Shown in pieces: positions 31,068 to 39,447 of a DNA stretch of 64,000 bases; the first letter of the stretch is position 1; every line of letters begins with the position of its first letter. A program made the translations under genes and the position numbers. The stretch is taken from the NCBI RefSeq assembly GCF_030407765.1, contig NZ_JASDCU010000005.1, positions 1-64,000 of the forward strand. The letters are read 5' to 3'. The stretch comes from Microbacterium sp. APC 3901 (lineage in GTDB: Bacteria; Actinomycetota; Actinomycetes; Actinomycetales; Microbacteriaceae). The notes under the pieces are model-generated. The model saw only the letters and a list, made by a program, of their open reading frames with translations. It was not told the DNA's origin and searched no databases.

Positions 31068-34043
31068 ATGGCCCGTTCGGACGATTCCGTCTCTCTCTCC
31101 GCGCTGGCCAGGCTGGGGTTCGCCGAGCTCAGTGAGGCGGCGGCGAACCTCAGCGAGCTCGCGACGCTGATCGGTGTCGAGCGATCGCTCCTGCTCGGCG
31201 AAGCCGACGGAGCCGACCCCGATGCAGCGGTCGAGGGGATGCTGCGCGTGGCGAGGCGCGATCCGGCTCCCCTTGCGGCGCTGTTCTCCGACGCTCAGTC
31301 GCGCAGGCGCGTGTGGCGGGTGTTCGGCGCATCCCAAGGTTTCGCGGACTTCTTCCTGAGACACCCCCGCGAGATCGCGGTGCTGGGCGAGCCGACGGAC
31401 GAGTTGCCATCGGCAGACCAACTGCGCGAGCGGATGCTGGATGCGGTTCGCGCCCGCGACGGTTTGGCAGAGTCCGGAGACGATGCGGCGGTGGTGACGC
31501 TTCGTGTCGCCTACCGGCGCAACCTCGCGGCGATCGCCGCGTTCGACCTCACGTCGTACAGTCCCGTTCGCATCGTCGGCGACGTCGCCGCAGCGCTGGC
31601 CGACATCGCCGGCGCGGCGCTGGAGGCAGCCCTCGCGGTCGCTCGTCGACGGCTCGTCGACACGATGAGCCACGAGCAGGTCGCCGCCACGCAGCTCGCG
31701 ATCATCGGTATGGGCAAGGCCGGCGCACGCGAGCTGAACTACGTCAGCGACGTCGACGTGATCTTCGTGGGGGGAACTGCAGACGAAGAGCTCGTCTCCG
31801 AATCGAAGGCGATCGACATCGCGACGCGCCTTGCCAGAGAGACGATGCGCGGCCTGAGCGGCATCGAGGTCGAACCGCCGCTCTGGGAGGTCGATGCTGC
31901 CCTCCGTCCAGAGGGCAAACAGGGCGCGCTGGTGCGATCACTCGGCTCGCATCTGGCGTACTACGACCGCTGGGCCAAGAGCTGGGAGTTCCAGGCGCTG
32001 CTGAAGGCGCGACCTCTCGCGGGCGATCCAGACCTCGGCGCCGAGTACATCGCCGCGGTGCAGCCCAAGGTCTTCTCCAGCGCCGCGCGTGAGAACTTCG
32101 TCGACAGTGTGCAGCGCATGCGCGAGCGGGTCATGGAGCACATCGATCCCGAGGATGCGCCGTACCAGCTCAAGCTGGGATCCGGTGGCCTGCGGGACAT
32201 CGAGTTCACCGTGCAGCTCCTGCAGCTCGTGCACGGCCTCACCGACCCGCGCCTGCGCACGCGCGGCACGCTGGAGAGCCTCGATGCCCTCGTCGAGGGC
32301 GGCTACATCGGTCGGGCCGAGGCAGCGTCGTTCGCAGACGACTACTGCGTGCTGCGGCTGATGGAGCACAGACTGCAGCTGAGGGAGCTCAGCCGCACCC
32401 ATCTGATGCCTCGCACTCCCGCCGGCCTGCGGGTGCTGGCTCGCAGCACGGGTCTCGGCGAATCCGGCGAGGCGATCTGGGCTCGATGGGAGAGCACTCG
32501 GCGGGAGGTGCGCGACATCCACACCCGGCTGTTCTACCGTCCTCTTCTGAGCGCCGTGGCCTCACTGCCCGAAGAGGAGCGCACCCTGTCGACCGCGCAG
32601 GCGCACGATCGGCTCATGGCCATCGGCTTCCGCGACCCGGCCGGTGCTCTGCGGCACATCGGCGCGCTCACGACGGGGTTGAGTCGCAAGGCGACCATCC
32701 AGCGGCACCTGATGCCCGTGATGGTCCGCTGGTTCGCCGACGGCAGTGATCCCGACTACGCGCTGATCGCGTTCCGTCGCATCAGCGAGCGCCTCGGTGA
32801 CACCCCCTGGTTCCTCAGGATGCTGCGGGATTCGTCTGGCGCCGCCGAGAGTCTCACACGGCTGCTGTCGTCGTCGCGCTACGTCGGCGAACTCATGGAA
32901 TGGATCCCGGAGTCCGTCGCCTGGCTCGACAGCAGCGAGCTGCTGCGCCCGCGAAGCGGGGCCGCCCTCGACGAGGAGGCCAGGGCGATCCAGACACGCC
33001 ACAAGAACGTGGGTGACGCACTGCAGGCGGTGCGAGCGCTCCGACGTCGAGAGCTCCTGCGCACGGCGATGGGCGGAGTCCTCGACGTGCTCTCGATCGA
33101 GCAGATCGCGACCTCGCTCACCGAGATCACCGACGCCACGATCCAGGCCGCGCTGCGCGCGGTTCGGCGTGAGATCGTCCCCGCCGAGGATGAGGCGCTC
33201 GACTTCGCGGTGATCGGCATGGGGCGGTTCGGGGGAGCGGAGCTGGGATTCGGCTCGGACGCCGACATCCTCTACGTGTACGACGCGAACGGCGTCGACC
33301 CTCAGCGAGCGCAGTCGCTCGCGACGCGCATCGTGGCAGGGCTCCGGGAGCACCTGACCGATCATCGGGTGCCGCTCGATCTCGATGCCGATCTCCGACC
33401 GGAGGGGCGCAACGGCCCCGTGGTGCGGTCGATCGAGGCCTATGCGGAGTACTACCGGCGCTGGTCGCTCTCGTGGGAGGCGCAGGCGCTGCTGCGGGCA
33501 CGCGGAGTGGCGGGGAGCACCACTCTCATCGCGAAGTTCACGGCTCTTGCCGACAGCATCCGCTATCCCGCGGAGATCGATCTGCAGGGCACCCGTGAGA
33601 TCAAGCGGATCAAGGCGCGGGTCGAGGGCGAGCGGCTGCCGCAGGGAGTGGATCCGCGTCGTCATCTCAAACTCGGCCCTGGCACGCTCAGCGATGTCGA
33701 GTGGCTGGTGCAGCTTCTGCAATTGCAGCACGCGCACGACGTCCCGGAGCTGCGGACCACGTCGACCCTCACGGCCCTCGGGGCAGCCGTCGACGCGGGA
33801 TTCGTGCCGGCCGAAGCCGCCGATCTCCTCCGCGCCGCATGGCTGCTGTCGAGCCGCCTGCGCTCCGCGATCACCCTCTACACGGGCAAGACGAGCGACG
33901 TGCTGCCGACGGATCCGCGCGACCTCGATGCGATCGGTCGACTGCTCGGATACCCCGACCGCTCGGCGAGCGTGCTCGACGACGACTACCTGGGAGTCAC
34001 GAGGCGTGCGCGCCGGGCATTCGAGCAGCTCTTCTACGGCTAG
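31068..34043 (+). CDS. glnE: Glutamine synthetase adenylyltransferase/adenylyl-removing enzyme
   Basis: Bifunctional enzyme of 991 residues that adds and removes AMP on a tyrosine of glutamine synthetase according to nitrogen status. Two related nucleotidyltransferase halves are seen: GMGKAGARELNYVSDVDVIF with GSGGLRDIEFTVQLLQL, and GMGRFGGAELGFGSDADILY with GPGTLSDVEWLVQLLQL. Length is normal for actinobacterial GlnE. The start is 10 nt after glnA2. Its target is most likely GlnA1, whose Tyr402 site is intact. Confidence 0.96.
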   Translation: MARSDDSVSLSALARLGFAELSEAAANLSELATLIGVERSLLLGEADGADPDAAVEGMLRVARRDPAPLAALFSDAQSRRRVWRVFGASQGFADFFLRHPREIAVLGEPTDELPSADQLRERMLDAVRARDGLAESGDDAAVVTLRVAYRRNLAAIAAFDLTSYSPVRIVGDVAAALADIAGAALEAALAVARRRLVDTMSHEQVAATQLAIIGMGKAGARELNYVSDVDVIFVGGTADEELVSESKAIDIATRLARETMRGLSGIEVEPPLWEVDAALRPEGKQGALVRSLGSHLAYYDRWAKSWEFQALLKARPLAGDPDLGAEYIAAVQPKVFSSAARENFVDSVQRMRERVMEHIDPEDAPYQLKLGSGGLRDIEFTVQLLQLVHGLTDPRLRTRGTLESLDALVEGGYIGRAEAASFADDYCVLRLMEHRLQLRELSRTHLMPRTPAGLRVLARSTGLGESGEAIWARWESTRREVRDIHTRLFYRPLLSAVASLPEEERTLSTAQAHDRLMAIGFRDPAGALRHIGALTTGLSRKATIQRHLMPVMVRWFADGSDPDYALIAFRRISERLGDTPWFLRMLRDSSGAAESLTRLLSSSRYVGELMEWIPESVAWLDSSELLRPRSGAALDEEARAIQTRHKNVGDALQAVRALRRRELLRTAMGGVLDVLSIEQIATSLTEITDATIQAALRAVRREIVPAEDEALDFAVIGMGRFGGAELGFGSDADILYVYDANGVDPQRAQSLATRIVAGLREHLTDHRVPLDLDADLRPEGRNGPVVRSIEAYAEYYRRWSLSWEAQALLRARGVAGSTTLIAKFTALADSIRYPAEIDLQGTREIKRIKARVEGERLPQGVDPRRHLKLGPGTLSDVEWLVQLLQLQHAHDVPELRTTSTLTALGAAVDAGFVPAEAADLLRAAWLLSSRLRSAITLYTGKTSDVLPTDPRDLDAIGRLLGYPDRSASVLDDDYLGVTRRARRAFEQLFYG

Positions 34044-34046
34044 CCT
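34041..34046 (+). promoter_or_regulatory. -10 box of the lipid kinase gene, overlapping the glnE stop
   Basis: TAGCCT begins with the TAG stop codon of glnE and lies 6 nt before ATG 34053; leaderless start. Confidence 0.5.
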
Positions 34047-34052
34047 GTCTTC

Positions 34053-34982
34053 ATGACGATCTCGAAGCTCGGTGTGATCTGGAACCCGTCCAAGGTCGAC
34101 GGGGATTCGCTGCGCGATGCCGTCGCCGCGACCTTCGTCTCGGACGGCGTCGAGACGCCCGTCGAGTGGTGGGAGACCAGCATCGAGGACCCGGGTCGAG
34201 GCATGGCCGCCGAGGCCGTGGACGCAGGCTGCGACGTGGTGATCGCGGTCGGTGGAGACGGCACCGTCCGGGCTGTCGCGGAATCGTTGGCGGGCACGGA
34301 CTCCGCGCTCGGCATCGTGCCGCAGGGCACCGGCAACCTGCTCGCGCGCAATCTCGAGATCCCCTTGAATGACATCCCCGCGGCGCTGGCTCGCGTCCGC
34401 GACGGCGAGCCGCAGCGGATCGACATGGGCTGGGTCGATCACGACGGCACCGAGCATGCATTCGTGGTGATGGTCGGCTTCGGCATCGACGCGCAGATGC
34501 TGGTGGAGACCGACGAAGATCTGAAGAACCGTGCCGGATGGATCGCATACGTGGAGGCGATGGGGCGTGCCCTCGCCGGCACGGAGATGACCGACATCAC
34601 GCTCACACTCGACGATCAGGAACCGCAGGCTCTTCGCGGCCACACGATGCTGATCGGCAACTGCGGCATGGTCCAGGGCGGCATCCGTCTTCTGCCCGAC
34701 GCCGTGCTCGATGACGGGCTGCTCGACATGCTGCTCGTGAGTGCCGATGGGCCCTTGCAGTGGCTCGACACCGTCCGCGCCTTCGTCTGGGAGAACGGCA
34801 TCCGCCGCATGATGGGCAATGTCGATACTGCCGTGAGCACCGACTCGACGACCCACATCTCCGCTGAGCGAGTGCGAGTGCAGCTGGCGTCGCCGCAGAC
34901 GTTCGAGATCGACGGAGAAGAGGTCGGAGCGATCTCCGACTTCACCGTGCGGGTTCAGCCCGCAGCTCTCACCGTTCGCTGA
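34053..34982 (+). CDS. Diacylglycerol kinase-like lipid kinase
   Basis: Soluble/peripheral lipid kinase of 309 residues, DagK/YegS family. The nucleotide loop VVIAVGGDGTVRAVAESL is around residue 68, followed by GIVPQGTGNLLARNL and a C-terminal DGLLDMLLV then EIDGEEVG strand set. Likely phosphorylates diacylglycerol or a related lipid in membrane turnover. Its end overlaps the convergent AI-2E-type gene by 14 nt. Confidence 0.88.
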   Translation: MTISKLGVIWNPSKVDGDSLRDAVAATFVSDGVETPVEWWETSIEDPGRGMAAEAVDAGCDVVIAVGGDGTVRAVAESLAGTDSALGIVPQGTGNLLARNLEIPLNDIPAALARVRDGEPQRIDMGWVDHDGTEHAFVVMVGFGIDAQMLVETDEDLKNRAGWIAYVEAMGRALAGTEMTDITLTLDDQEPQALRGHTMLIGNCGMVQGGIRLLPDAVLDDGLLDMLLVSADGPLQWLDTVRAFVWENGIRRMMGNVDTAVSTDSTTHISAERVRVQLASPQTFEIDGEEVGAISDFTVRVQPAALTVR

Positions 34983-36123
34983 GAGTGCCCGGCGGGACGA
35001 CCTTGCTGTCCTGCGTCGGGAAGACCACCTTCTGCACGATGATGATGATGCTGGCCGCGACCGGGATGGCGACGAGAGCACCGAGGATCCCGCCGAGCGC
35101 GCCGCCGGCGATGGCCGCGATCACGACGAGAGCACCGGGAACGGCAACCGCCTTGTTCATGATCCGCGGCGAGAGCACGTAGGCCTCGATCTGCATGTAG
35201 ACGAGGTAGTAGCCGAACGCGATGAGCGCGGTGATCGGGCTCGCGATGAGGCAGATCAATGAGTTGATGATCGATGCGCTCAGAGTTCCGACGAGCGGGA
35301 TCAATGATCCGATGAAGGCGATCAGCGCGAGCAGCGCCGGCACCGGGGCCCCGATGATGCTCAGCACGATGAGGCTCAGGATGCCGTTGATCAGCGCGAG
35401 GCTCGCCTGTCCCATCACGTAGCGACCGACGGCGCCTGAGACGTCTTCGAGCAGTCCTCCGAAGGTCTCGCGCTGGTACGAGGGCACGAACCGCACTGCG
35501 ACGCGCTTCATGCTGCGCAGCGAGGCCATGAAGTACAGGGTCAGGATGAGCACGATGGTGATGCCGGTGAAGCCACCGGCGATGCCGGCACCGACCGCGA
35601 AGACGCCGCCGCTGATGTTCAGGATGTTGCCCGGATCCTGGACGAAGCTCAGCACTCCCTGAGCCGCATCGTCGAACGTGGAGCCGAACTGCTCGCTCAC
35701 GTCCTTGAACCAGGCGCTGGCCATGAAGTCCTCGACCATCCGGGGGCCGTCCTGGATCAGATTGGTCACCTGTTCGACGAGGAGCGGGATGATCGCGAGG
35801 ATGATCCCCGCGAAGGCCAGGATCACGATGGAGACCACGATCGCGACTGCGGCCGGACGGGGAAGTCGACGCTCGATGAACGACACGATCGGGTCGAGAC
35901 CGAGAGCCAGGAAGAGCGCGACTCCGATGTAGACCAGCACGGTCGCGAGCTGATTGACGATTCCGCCGAGCAGCAGTGCGACCAGCACGCCGAGCGCCCC
36001 GAGGAGGCCGAACATGAAGGGGTTGATCCGGGCGATAGCTGCAGCCGCGGTCTTGGGCTGAGCCGGGGGAGTCTCGGTCGTGTGGACCTTCTTCGGCTGC
36101 AGCCTGTCGTTCTTGCGGCGCAT
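34969..36123 (-). CDS. AI-2E transporter family (UPF0118) membrane protein
   Basis: Polytopic membrane protein of 384 residues with a charged N-terminal tail, about eight hydrophobic helices, a large extracytoplasmic loop (about 110-190) and the family region IGSLIPLVGTLSASIINSLICLI. Members range from AI-2 exporters to Na+/H+ antiporters, so the cargo is unknown. ATG 36123 has GAGGGG 6 nt upstream; a longer open frame above it looks non-coding. Confidence 0.88.
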   Translation of the reverse strand: MRRKNDRLQPKKVHTTETPPAQPKTAAAAIARINPFMFGLLGALGVLVALLLGGIVNQLATVLVYIGVALFLALGLDPIVSFIERRLPRPAAVAIVVSIVILAFAGIILAIIPLLVEQVTNLIQDGPRMVEDFMASAWFKDVSEQFGSTFDDAAQGVLSFVQDPGNILNISGGVFAVGAGIAGGFTGITIVLILTLYFMASLRSMKRVAVRFVPSYQRETFGGLLEDVSGAVGRYVMGQASLALINGILSLIVLSIIGAPVPALLALIAFIGSLIPLVGTLSASIINSLICLIASPITALIAFGYYLVYMQIEAYVLSPRIMNKAVAVPGALVVIAAIAGGALGGILGALVAIPVAASIIIIVQKVVFPTQDSKVVPPGTLSER

Positions 36124-36256
36124 GATGGCCCCTCGCTTATGTTCGTTCGGACCCCTCAGTTGACCAGTCGGTGCAGGGGAAAGCAAGCGCGACACGGTCA
36201 TGCCCGTTGTGGTGTATGGCGTGTTGAATGTCGGATGCCTGTGGCATCGTGCACGT

Positions 36257-36757
36257 ATGGATGCGCTGACTCTCAGACCTTGGTCTGCCGGTGATCTTGA
36301 GCTGCTGCGTATGGCGAACACGCCGGAGATGACGGCCCATCTGAACGGCATCGAGAGCGAGCATCAGCTGCTCGACCGGAACGCGCGCTACCTGCGCCTG
36401 TGGGAGGCAGGAGAGGCGAGGATGTTCGTCATCGCAGACGAGCACGGATGCTCGCTCGGTTCGATCGGCTTCTGGAACGTCGAGTGGCGCGGCGAGCCGG
36501 CGTTCGAGACAGGGTGGTTCGTTCTTCCCGAGGCGCAGGGGAGAGGTGTGGCATCTCGTGCTCTCGGACCGATGCTCGATGAGGCGAGGCAGCACCGTGC
36601 CGGGCGGAGGTTCGGGACAGCATTCCCGTCCGTCGAGAACGCGGGCTCGAACGGAATCTGTCGACGCGCCGGATTCGAGCTGGTAGGCACCGTCACCGAC
36701 GACTTCCGTGGCGCGGCCCTGATGATGAACGAGTGGGTGCTGGACCTCAGCGGCTGA
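36257..36757 (+). CDS. GNAT family N-acetyltransferase
   Basis: Protein of 166 residues, RimJ/RimL-like. It shows LTLRPWSAGDLELLRMANTP at the start, GSIGFWNVEWRGEP, the acetyl-CoA loop LPEAQGRGVASRAL, and a final SVENAGSNGICRRAGFEL. It likely acetylates a small amine or a protein N-terminus. Single gene; the start is set by MDALTLRPW matching family starts. Confidence 0.88.
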   Translation: MDALTLRPWSAGDLELLRMANTPEMTAHLNGIESEHQLLDRNARYLRLWEAGEARMFVIADEHGCSLGSIGFWNVEWRGEPAFETGWFVLPEAQGRGVASRALGPMLDEARQHRAGRRFGTAFPSVENAGSNGICRRAGFELVGTVTDDFRGAALMMNEWVLDLSG

Positions 36758-36772
36758 GTGCGCGGACGTGCC

Positions 36773-36832
36773 CTACTCGGGCTTCTTCATCGAGTTCTCG
36801 GGCGCCTCGGAGTTCTCGTGTGATTCGGTCAT
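36773..36832 (-). CDS. Possible 19-residue small protein
   Basis: A minus-strand frame encodes MTESHENSEAPENSMKKPE between the convergent GNAT and glnA1 genes. It is hydrophilic and charged, with no clear ribosome binding site. Without conservation data it may be chance. The rest of this 205-nt gap holds only the glnA1 terminator. Confidence 0.15.
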   Translation of the reverse strand: MTESHENSEAPENSMKKPE

Positions 36833-36913
36833 GTGCAGGACCATATGTCAGCGATCGACTGCCCGCATCCCCTCACGACGGAACCGCTGCATGAGGCGGT
36901 GACGCAGGAAGAC

Positions 36914-36949
36914 GAGAACGCCCCCGAGCCGCGGCTCGGGGGCGTTCTC
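36914..36949 (-). terminator. Terminator of glnA1
   Basis: A perfect 17-bp stem (36914-36930 with 36933-36949, ends GAGAACGCCCCCGAGCC and its complement) 15 nt beyond the glnA1 stop. Confidence 0.8.
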
Positions 36950-36963
36950 GGTGACTCCGCGGG

Positions 36964-38388
36964 TCAGACGCCGAAGTACAGCTCGTACTCGAACGGGTGC
37001 GGGCGCTGAGCCATCGGCAGGATCTCGTTCTCGTACTTGTACGAGATCCAGGTCTCGATGAGCTCCTCGGTGAACACGCCGCCTTCGAGGAGGAACTGGT
37101 GGTCGGCCTTCAGCGCCTCGAGCGAGTCCAGCAGGGAGTTCGGAACCTGCGGGATGTTCTTGGCCTCCTCGGGGGGAAGCTCGTAGAGGTCCTTGTCGAC
37201 GGGCTCGTGCGGCTCGATGCGGTTCTTGATGCCGTCGAGTCCTGCCATGAGCTGCGCCGCGAACGCGAGGTACGGGTTTCCCGATGCATCCGGCGCGCGG
37301 AACTCGATGCGCTTGGCCTTCGGGTTGGAGCCCGTGATCGGGATGCGGATCGCAGCCGAGCGGTTGCCGGCCGAGTACACCAGGTTGACCGGCGCCTCGA
37401 AGCCCTTCACCAGACGGTGGTAGCTGTTCAGGGTCGGGTTGGTGAACGCGAGCACGGCCGGAGCATGTGCGAGCAGTCCGCCGATGTACCAGCGAGCGAT
37501 GTCGCTGAGCTGGCCGTATCCGGCCTCGTCGTAGAACAGCGGCTTGCCGTCGTTCCACAGCGACTGGTGTGTGTGCATTCCCGAGCCGTTGTCGCCGTAC
37601 AGCGGCTTCGGCATGAAGGTGGCGACCTTGCCCCACTCTTCCGCGGTGTTCTTGACGATGTACTTGAACTTCAGGATGTCGTCCGCCGAGTGCACCATGG
37701 TGTCGAAGCGGTAGTTGATCTCCTGCTGGCCGGCGGTGCCGACCTCGTGGTGCGAGCGCTCGAGGATGAACCCGGCGTCGATCAGCTTCAGGGTGATGTC
37801 GTCGCGCAGGTCAGCGGTCTTGTCGACCGGGCTGACGGGGAAGTAACCGCCCTTGTACGGGGTCTTGTTGGCGAGGTTTCCGCCCTCTTCTTCGCGACCG
37901 GTGTTCCACGCGGCCTCTTCGGAGTCGACCTTGTAGAAGCTCTCGCCGGCGGTCACCGAGTAGCGCACGTCGTCGAAGATGTAGAACTCTGCCTCGGGGG
38001 CGAAGACCGCGGTGTCGGCGATGCCGGTCGATGCGAGGTACTTCTCGGCCTTCTTGGCGACCTGACGCGGGTCCTTCGAGTAGATCTCACCCGTGCGCGG
38101 GTTGTAGATGTCGAACACCATGACCAGGGTGCTCGCCTCGCGGAAGGGGTCGACGTAGGCCGTGGTCACGTCCGGGATGAGCTGCATGTCGGACTCGTGG
38201 ATGCTCGCGAAACCGCGGATCGAGGAGCCGTCGAACAGCTGGCCGTTGACGAAGAAGTCCTCATCGACAGTGGACGCCGGGATGTTGAAGTGCTGCTGGA
38301 CACCAGGGAGATCAGTGAATCGGATGTCAAGGAACTTGACGTCGTTCTCCTTGATGTAGGTCAGCACCTCGGACGAATCTTTGAACAT
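36964..38388 (-). CDS. glnA: Glutamine synthetase type I (GlnA1)
   Basis: Main ammonia-assimilating enzyme, 474 residues, forming dodecamers in the cytoplasm. It shows FDGSSIRGF, the metal-binding [53 protein letters not shown], and the adenylylation loop DLYELPPEE with Tyr402, the site GlnE would modify. AGGAG lies 7 nt before the ATG. The promoter region carries four GNNAC half-sites in phase (38450-38487), pointing to GlnR control. Confidence 0.97.
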   Translation of the reverse strand: MFKDSSEVLTYIKENDVKFLDIRFTDLPGVQQHFNIPASTVDEDFFVNGQLFDGSSIRGFASIHESDMQLIPDVTTAYVDPFREASTLVMVFDIYNPRTGEIYSKDPRQVAKKAEKYLASTGIADTAVFAPEAEFYIFDDVRYSVTAGESFYKVDSEEAAWNTGREEEGGNLANKTPYKGGYFPVSPVDKTADLRDDITLKLIDAGFILERSHHEVGTAGQQEINYRFDTMVHSADDILKFKYIVKNTAEEWGKVATFMPKPLYGDNGSGMHTHQSLWNDGKPLFYDEAGYGQLSDIARWYIGGLLAHAPAVLAFTNPTLNSYHRLVKGFEAPVNLVYSAGNRSAAIRIPITGSNPKAKRIEFRAPDASGNPYLAFAAQLMAGLDGIKNRIEPHEPVDKDLYELPPEEAKNIPQVPNSLLDSLEALKADHQFLLEGGVFTEELIETWISYKYENEILPMAQRPHPFEYELYFGV

Positions 38389-38449
38389 GTACGACTCCTG
38401 GATTGCGGATCGATGGCTTCACGGCCATTGTGCACAGTACGTGCGGGGC

Positions 38450-38487
38450 GTTACCCCACGGTATCCGCTTTGTTTCCGGGATGTTAC
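38450..38487 (-). promoter_or_regulatory. GlnR-like binding region, four phased half-sites
   Basis: Reading toward glnA: GTAAC-6 nt-GAAAC-6 nt-GATAC-6 nt-GTAAC. The first pair matches the GTnAC-n6-GAAAC box described for actinobacterial GlnR. All spacers are exactly 6 nt. The region overlaps the presumed -35 area of glnA (a TACTGT -10 candidate at 38439-38434) and of the divergent RDD gene. Confidence 0.7.
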
Positions 38488-38494
38488 GCGCCGG

Positions 38495-38500
38495 TAGGCT
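38495..38500 (+). promoter_or_regulatory. -10 box of the RDD gene
   Basis: TAGGCT, 6 nt before GTG 38507; leaderless start just outside the GlnR-like region. Confidence 0.6.
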
Positions 38501-38506
38501 GGATAC

Positions 38507-38935
38507 GTGACGGATGCTGTGAACACGTACCCCGGAGAACGACTCGGAATGCCGCAGACGGGGACGGGCAGCATCGCCCGCCCTGGGCGGCGGATCGGGG
38601 CGCTCCTCATCGACTACGTCGCAGCGACGATCATCGCTACGGGCTTCCTCGGGTACGACCAGTTCGCATTGCCCGGGGAGGCGGGCCTGACGATGTTCGC
38701 CCCGATGGCCGTGTTCGCCCTGCTGCAGATCCTGTTCATCCCGACAGCGGGCGGCAGTCCCGGGCACCGCATCCTCGGCATGCGCGTCGTGCGCCTCGGC
38801 GGTGGCTGGGTGGGTGTGTGGCGACCGATCGTACGCACACTGCTCATCGTCGTCGTGATCCCGGCGGTCATCTGGGATGCCGACCAGCGCGGAATCCACG
38901 ACAAGGTGACCGGACTCGTTCTCATCCGCGCCTGA
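38507..38935 (+). CDS. RDD family membrane protein
   Basis: Membrane protein of 142 residues. Soluble N-terminus, then the RDD signature PGRRIGALLIDYVAATIIA, a second helix (MFAPMAVFALLQILFI), SPGHRILGMRVVRL, and a third helix before the conserved RGIHDKVTGLVLI. Some RDD proteins are ion transporters; this one's role is unknown. It shares its regulatory gap with glnA1, a pairing also known in other actinobacteria. Confidence 0.9.
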   Translation: MTDAVNTYPGERLGMPQTGTGSIARPGRRIGALLIDYVAATIIATGFLGYDQFALPGEAGLTMFAPMAVFALLQILFIPTAGGSPGHRILGMRVVRLGGGWVGVWRPIVRTLLIVVVIPAVIWDADQRGIHDKVTGLVLIRA

Positions 38936-38941
38936 CGCGGC

Positions 38942-39421
38942 TCACTCCTTGCCGCGGTTGCGGCGTCTCGCTTCGCGCGGTGCGCGACCTCCGAGGAATG
39001 ACCGCGCTGGGTCGACGACATAACCCTGTCGCAGGGCCTCGCGTCCGATGAGCATCCGGAAACCCATCTCATCTCGGTTGCTCAGCGTCACCTCCGCGAG
39101 CACCTCTCGGTCGTGCAGACGGATGAGCATCTCGACGACGAGTCGCTCCTGCGCGTGACCCGAAGAGCTGCGCACGGCGCGGCGGTCGTGCACGGGGGAT
39201 TCGACGATCACGGCGTCCTCCTGGCTGTCCTGCCAGGGCTTCACCCGGAACCGAACCCACGACACGCCGTCTCGCTCGAACTCCTGGATCTGAAATGCAT
39301 GCAGCGAGGAGGTCCGGGCGCCCGTGTCGATCTTGGCTTTGAGCCAGTCCACGCCGAGATCGGGCAGGCTCACCCATTCTCGCCACCCGATAAGGGTGTT
39401 TGAATGGGATGACTTACTCAC
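38942..39421 (-). CDS. RimB-like retropepsin-type (ATP-dependent zinc) protease
   Basis: Protein of 159 residues in the family annotated as ATP-dependent zinc protease. It has the aspartic-protease-like turn AKIDTGARTSSLHA and the FRMLIGREALRQGYVVDPARSFL C-terminus. In Pseudomonas a homologue (RimB) trims glutamates added by RimK. Here it is divergent from rimK with only 26 nt between the two GTG starts, which supports functional pairing. Confidence 0.85.
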   Translation of the reverse strand: MSKSSHSNTLIGWREWVSLPDLGVDWLKAKIDTGARTSSLHAFQIQEFERDGVSWVRFRVKPWQDSQEDAVIVESPVHDRRAVRSSSGHAQERLVVEMLIRLHDREVLAEVTLSNRDEMGFRMLIGREALRQGYVVDPARSFLGGRAPREARRRNRGKE

Positions 39422-39447
39422 CCGACCATCCTGGCAGGAAAACCCCC

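Noticed and set aside
32562..35081. Very long open frame antisense to glnE and the lipid kinase gene, and similar ones antisense to flhA and flhB.
   Set aside because: These mirror GC-rich codon bias of real genes on the other strand; the products are low-complexity Arg/His/Asp-rich with no domain.
36764..36964. A second gene between GNAT and glnA1.
   Set aside because: Apart from a 19-residue frame of doubtful value, only the glnA1 terminator is visible.
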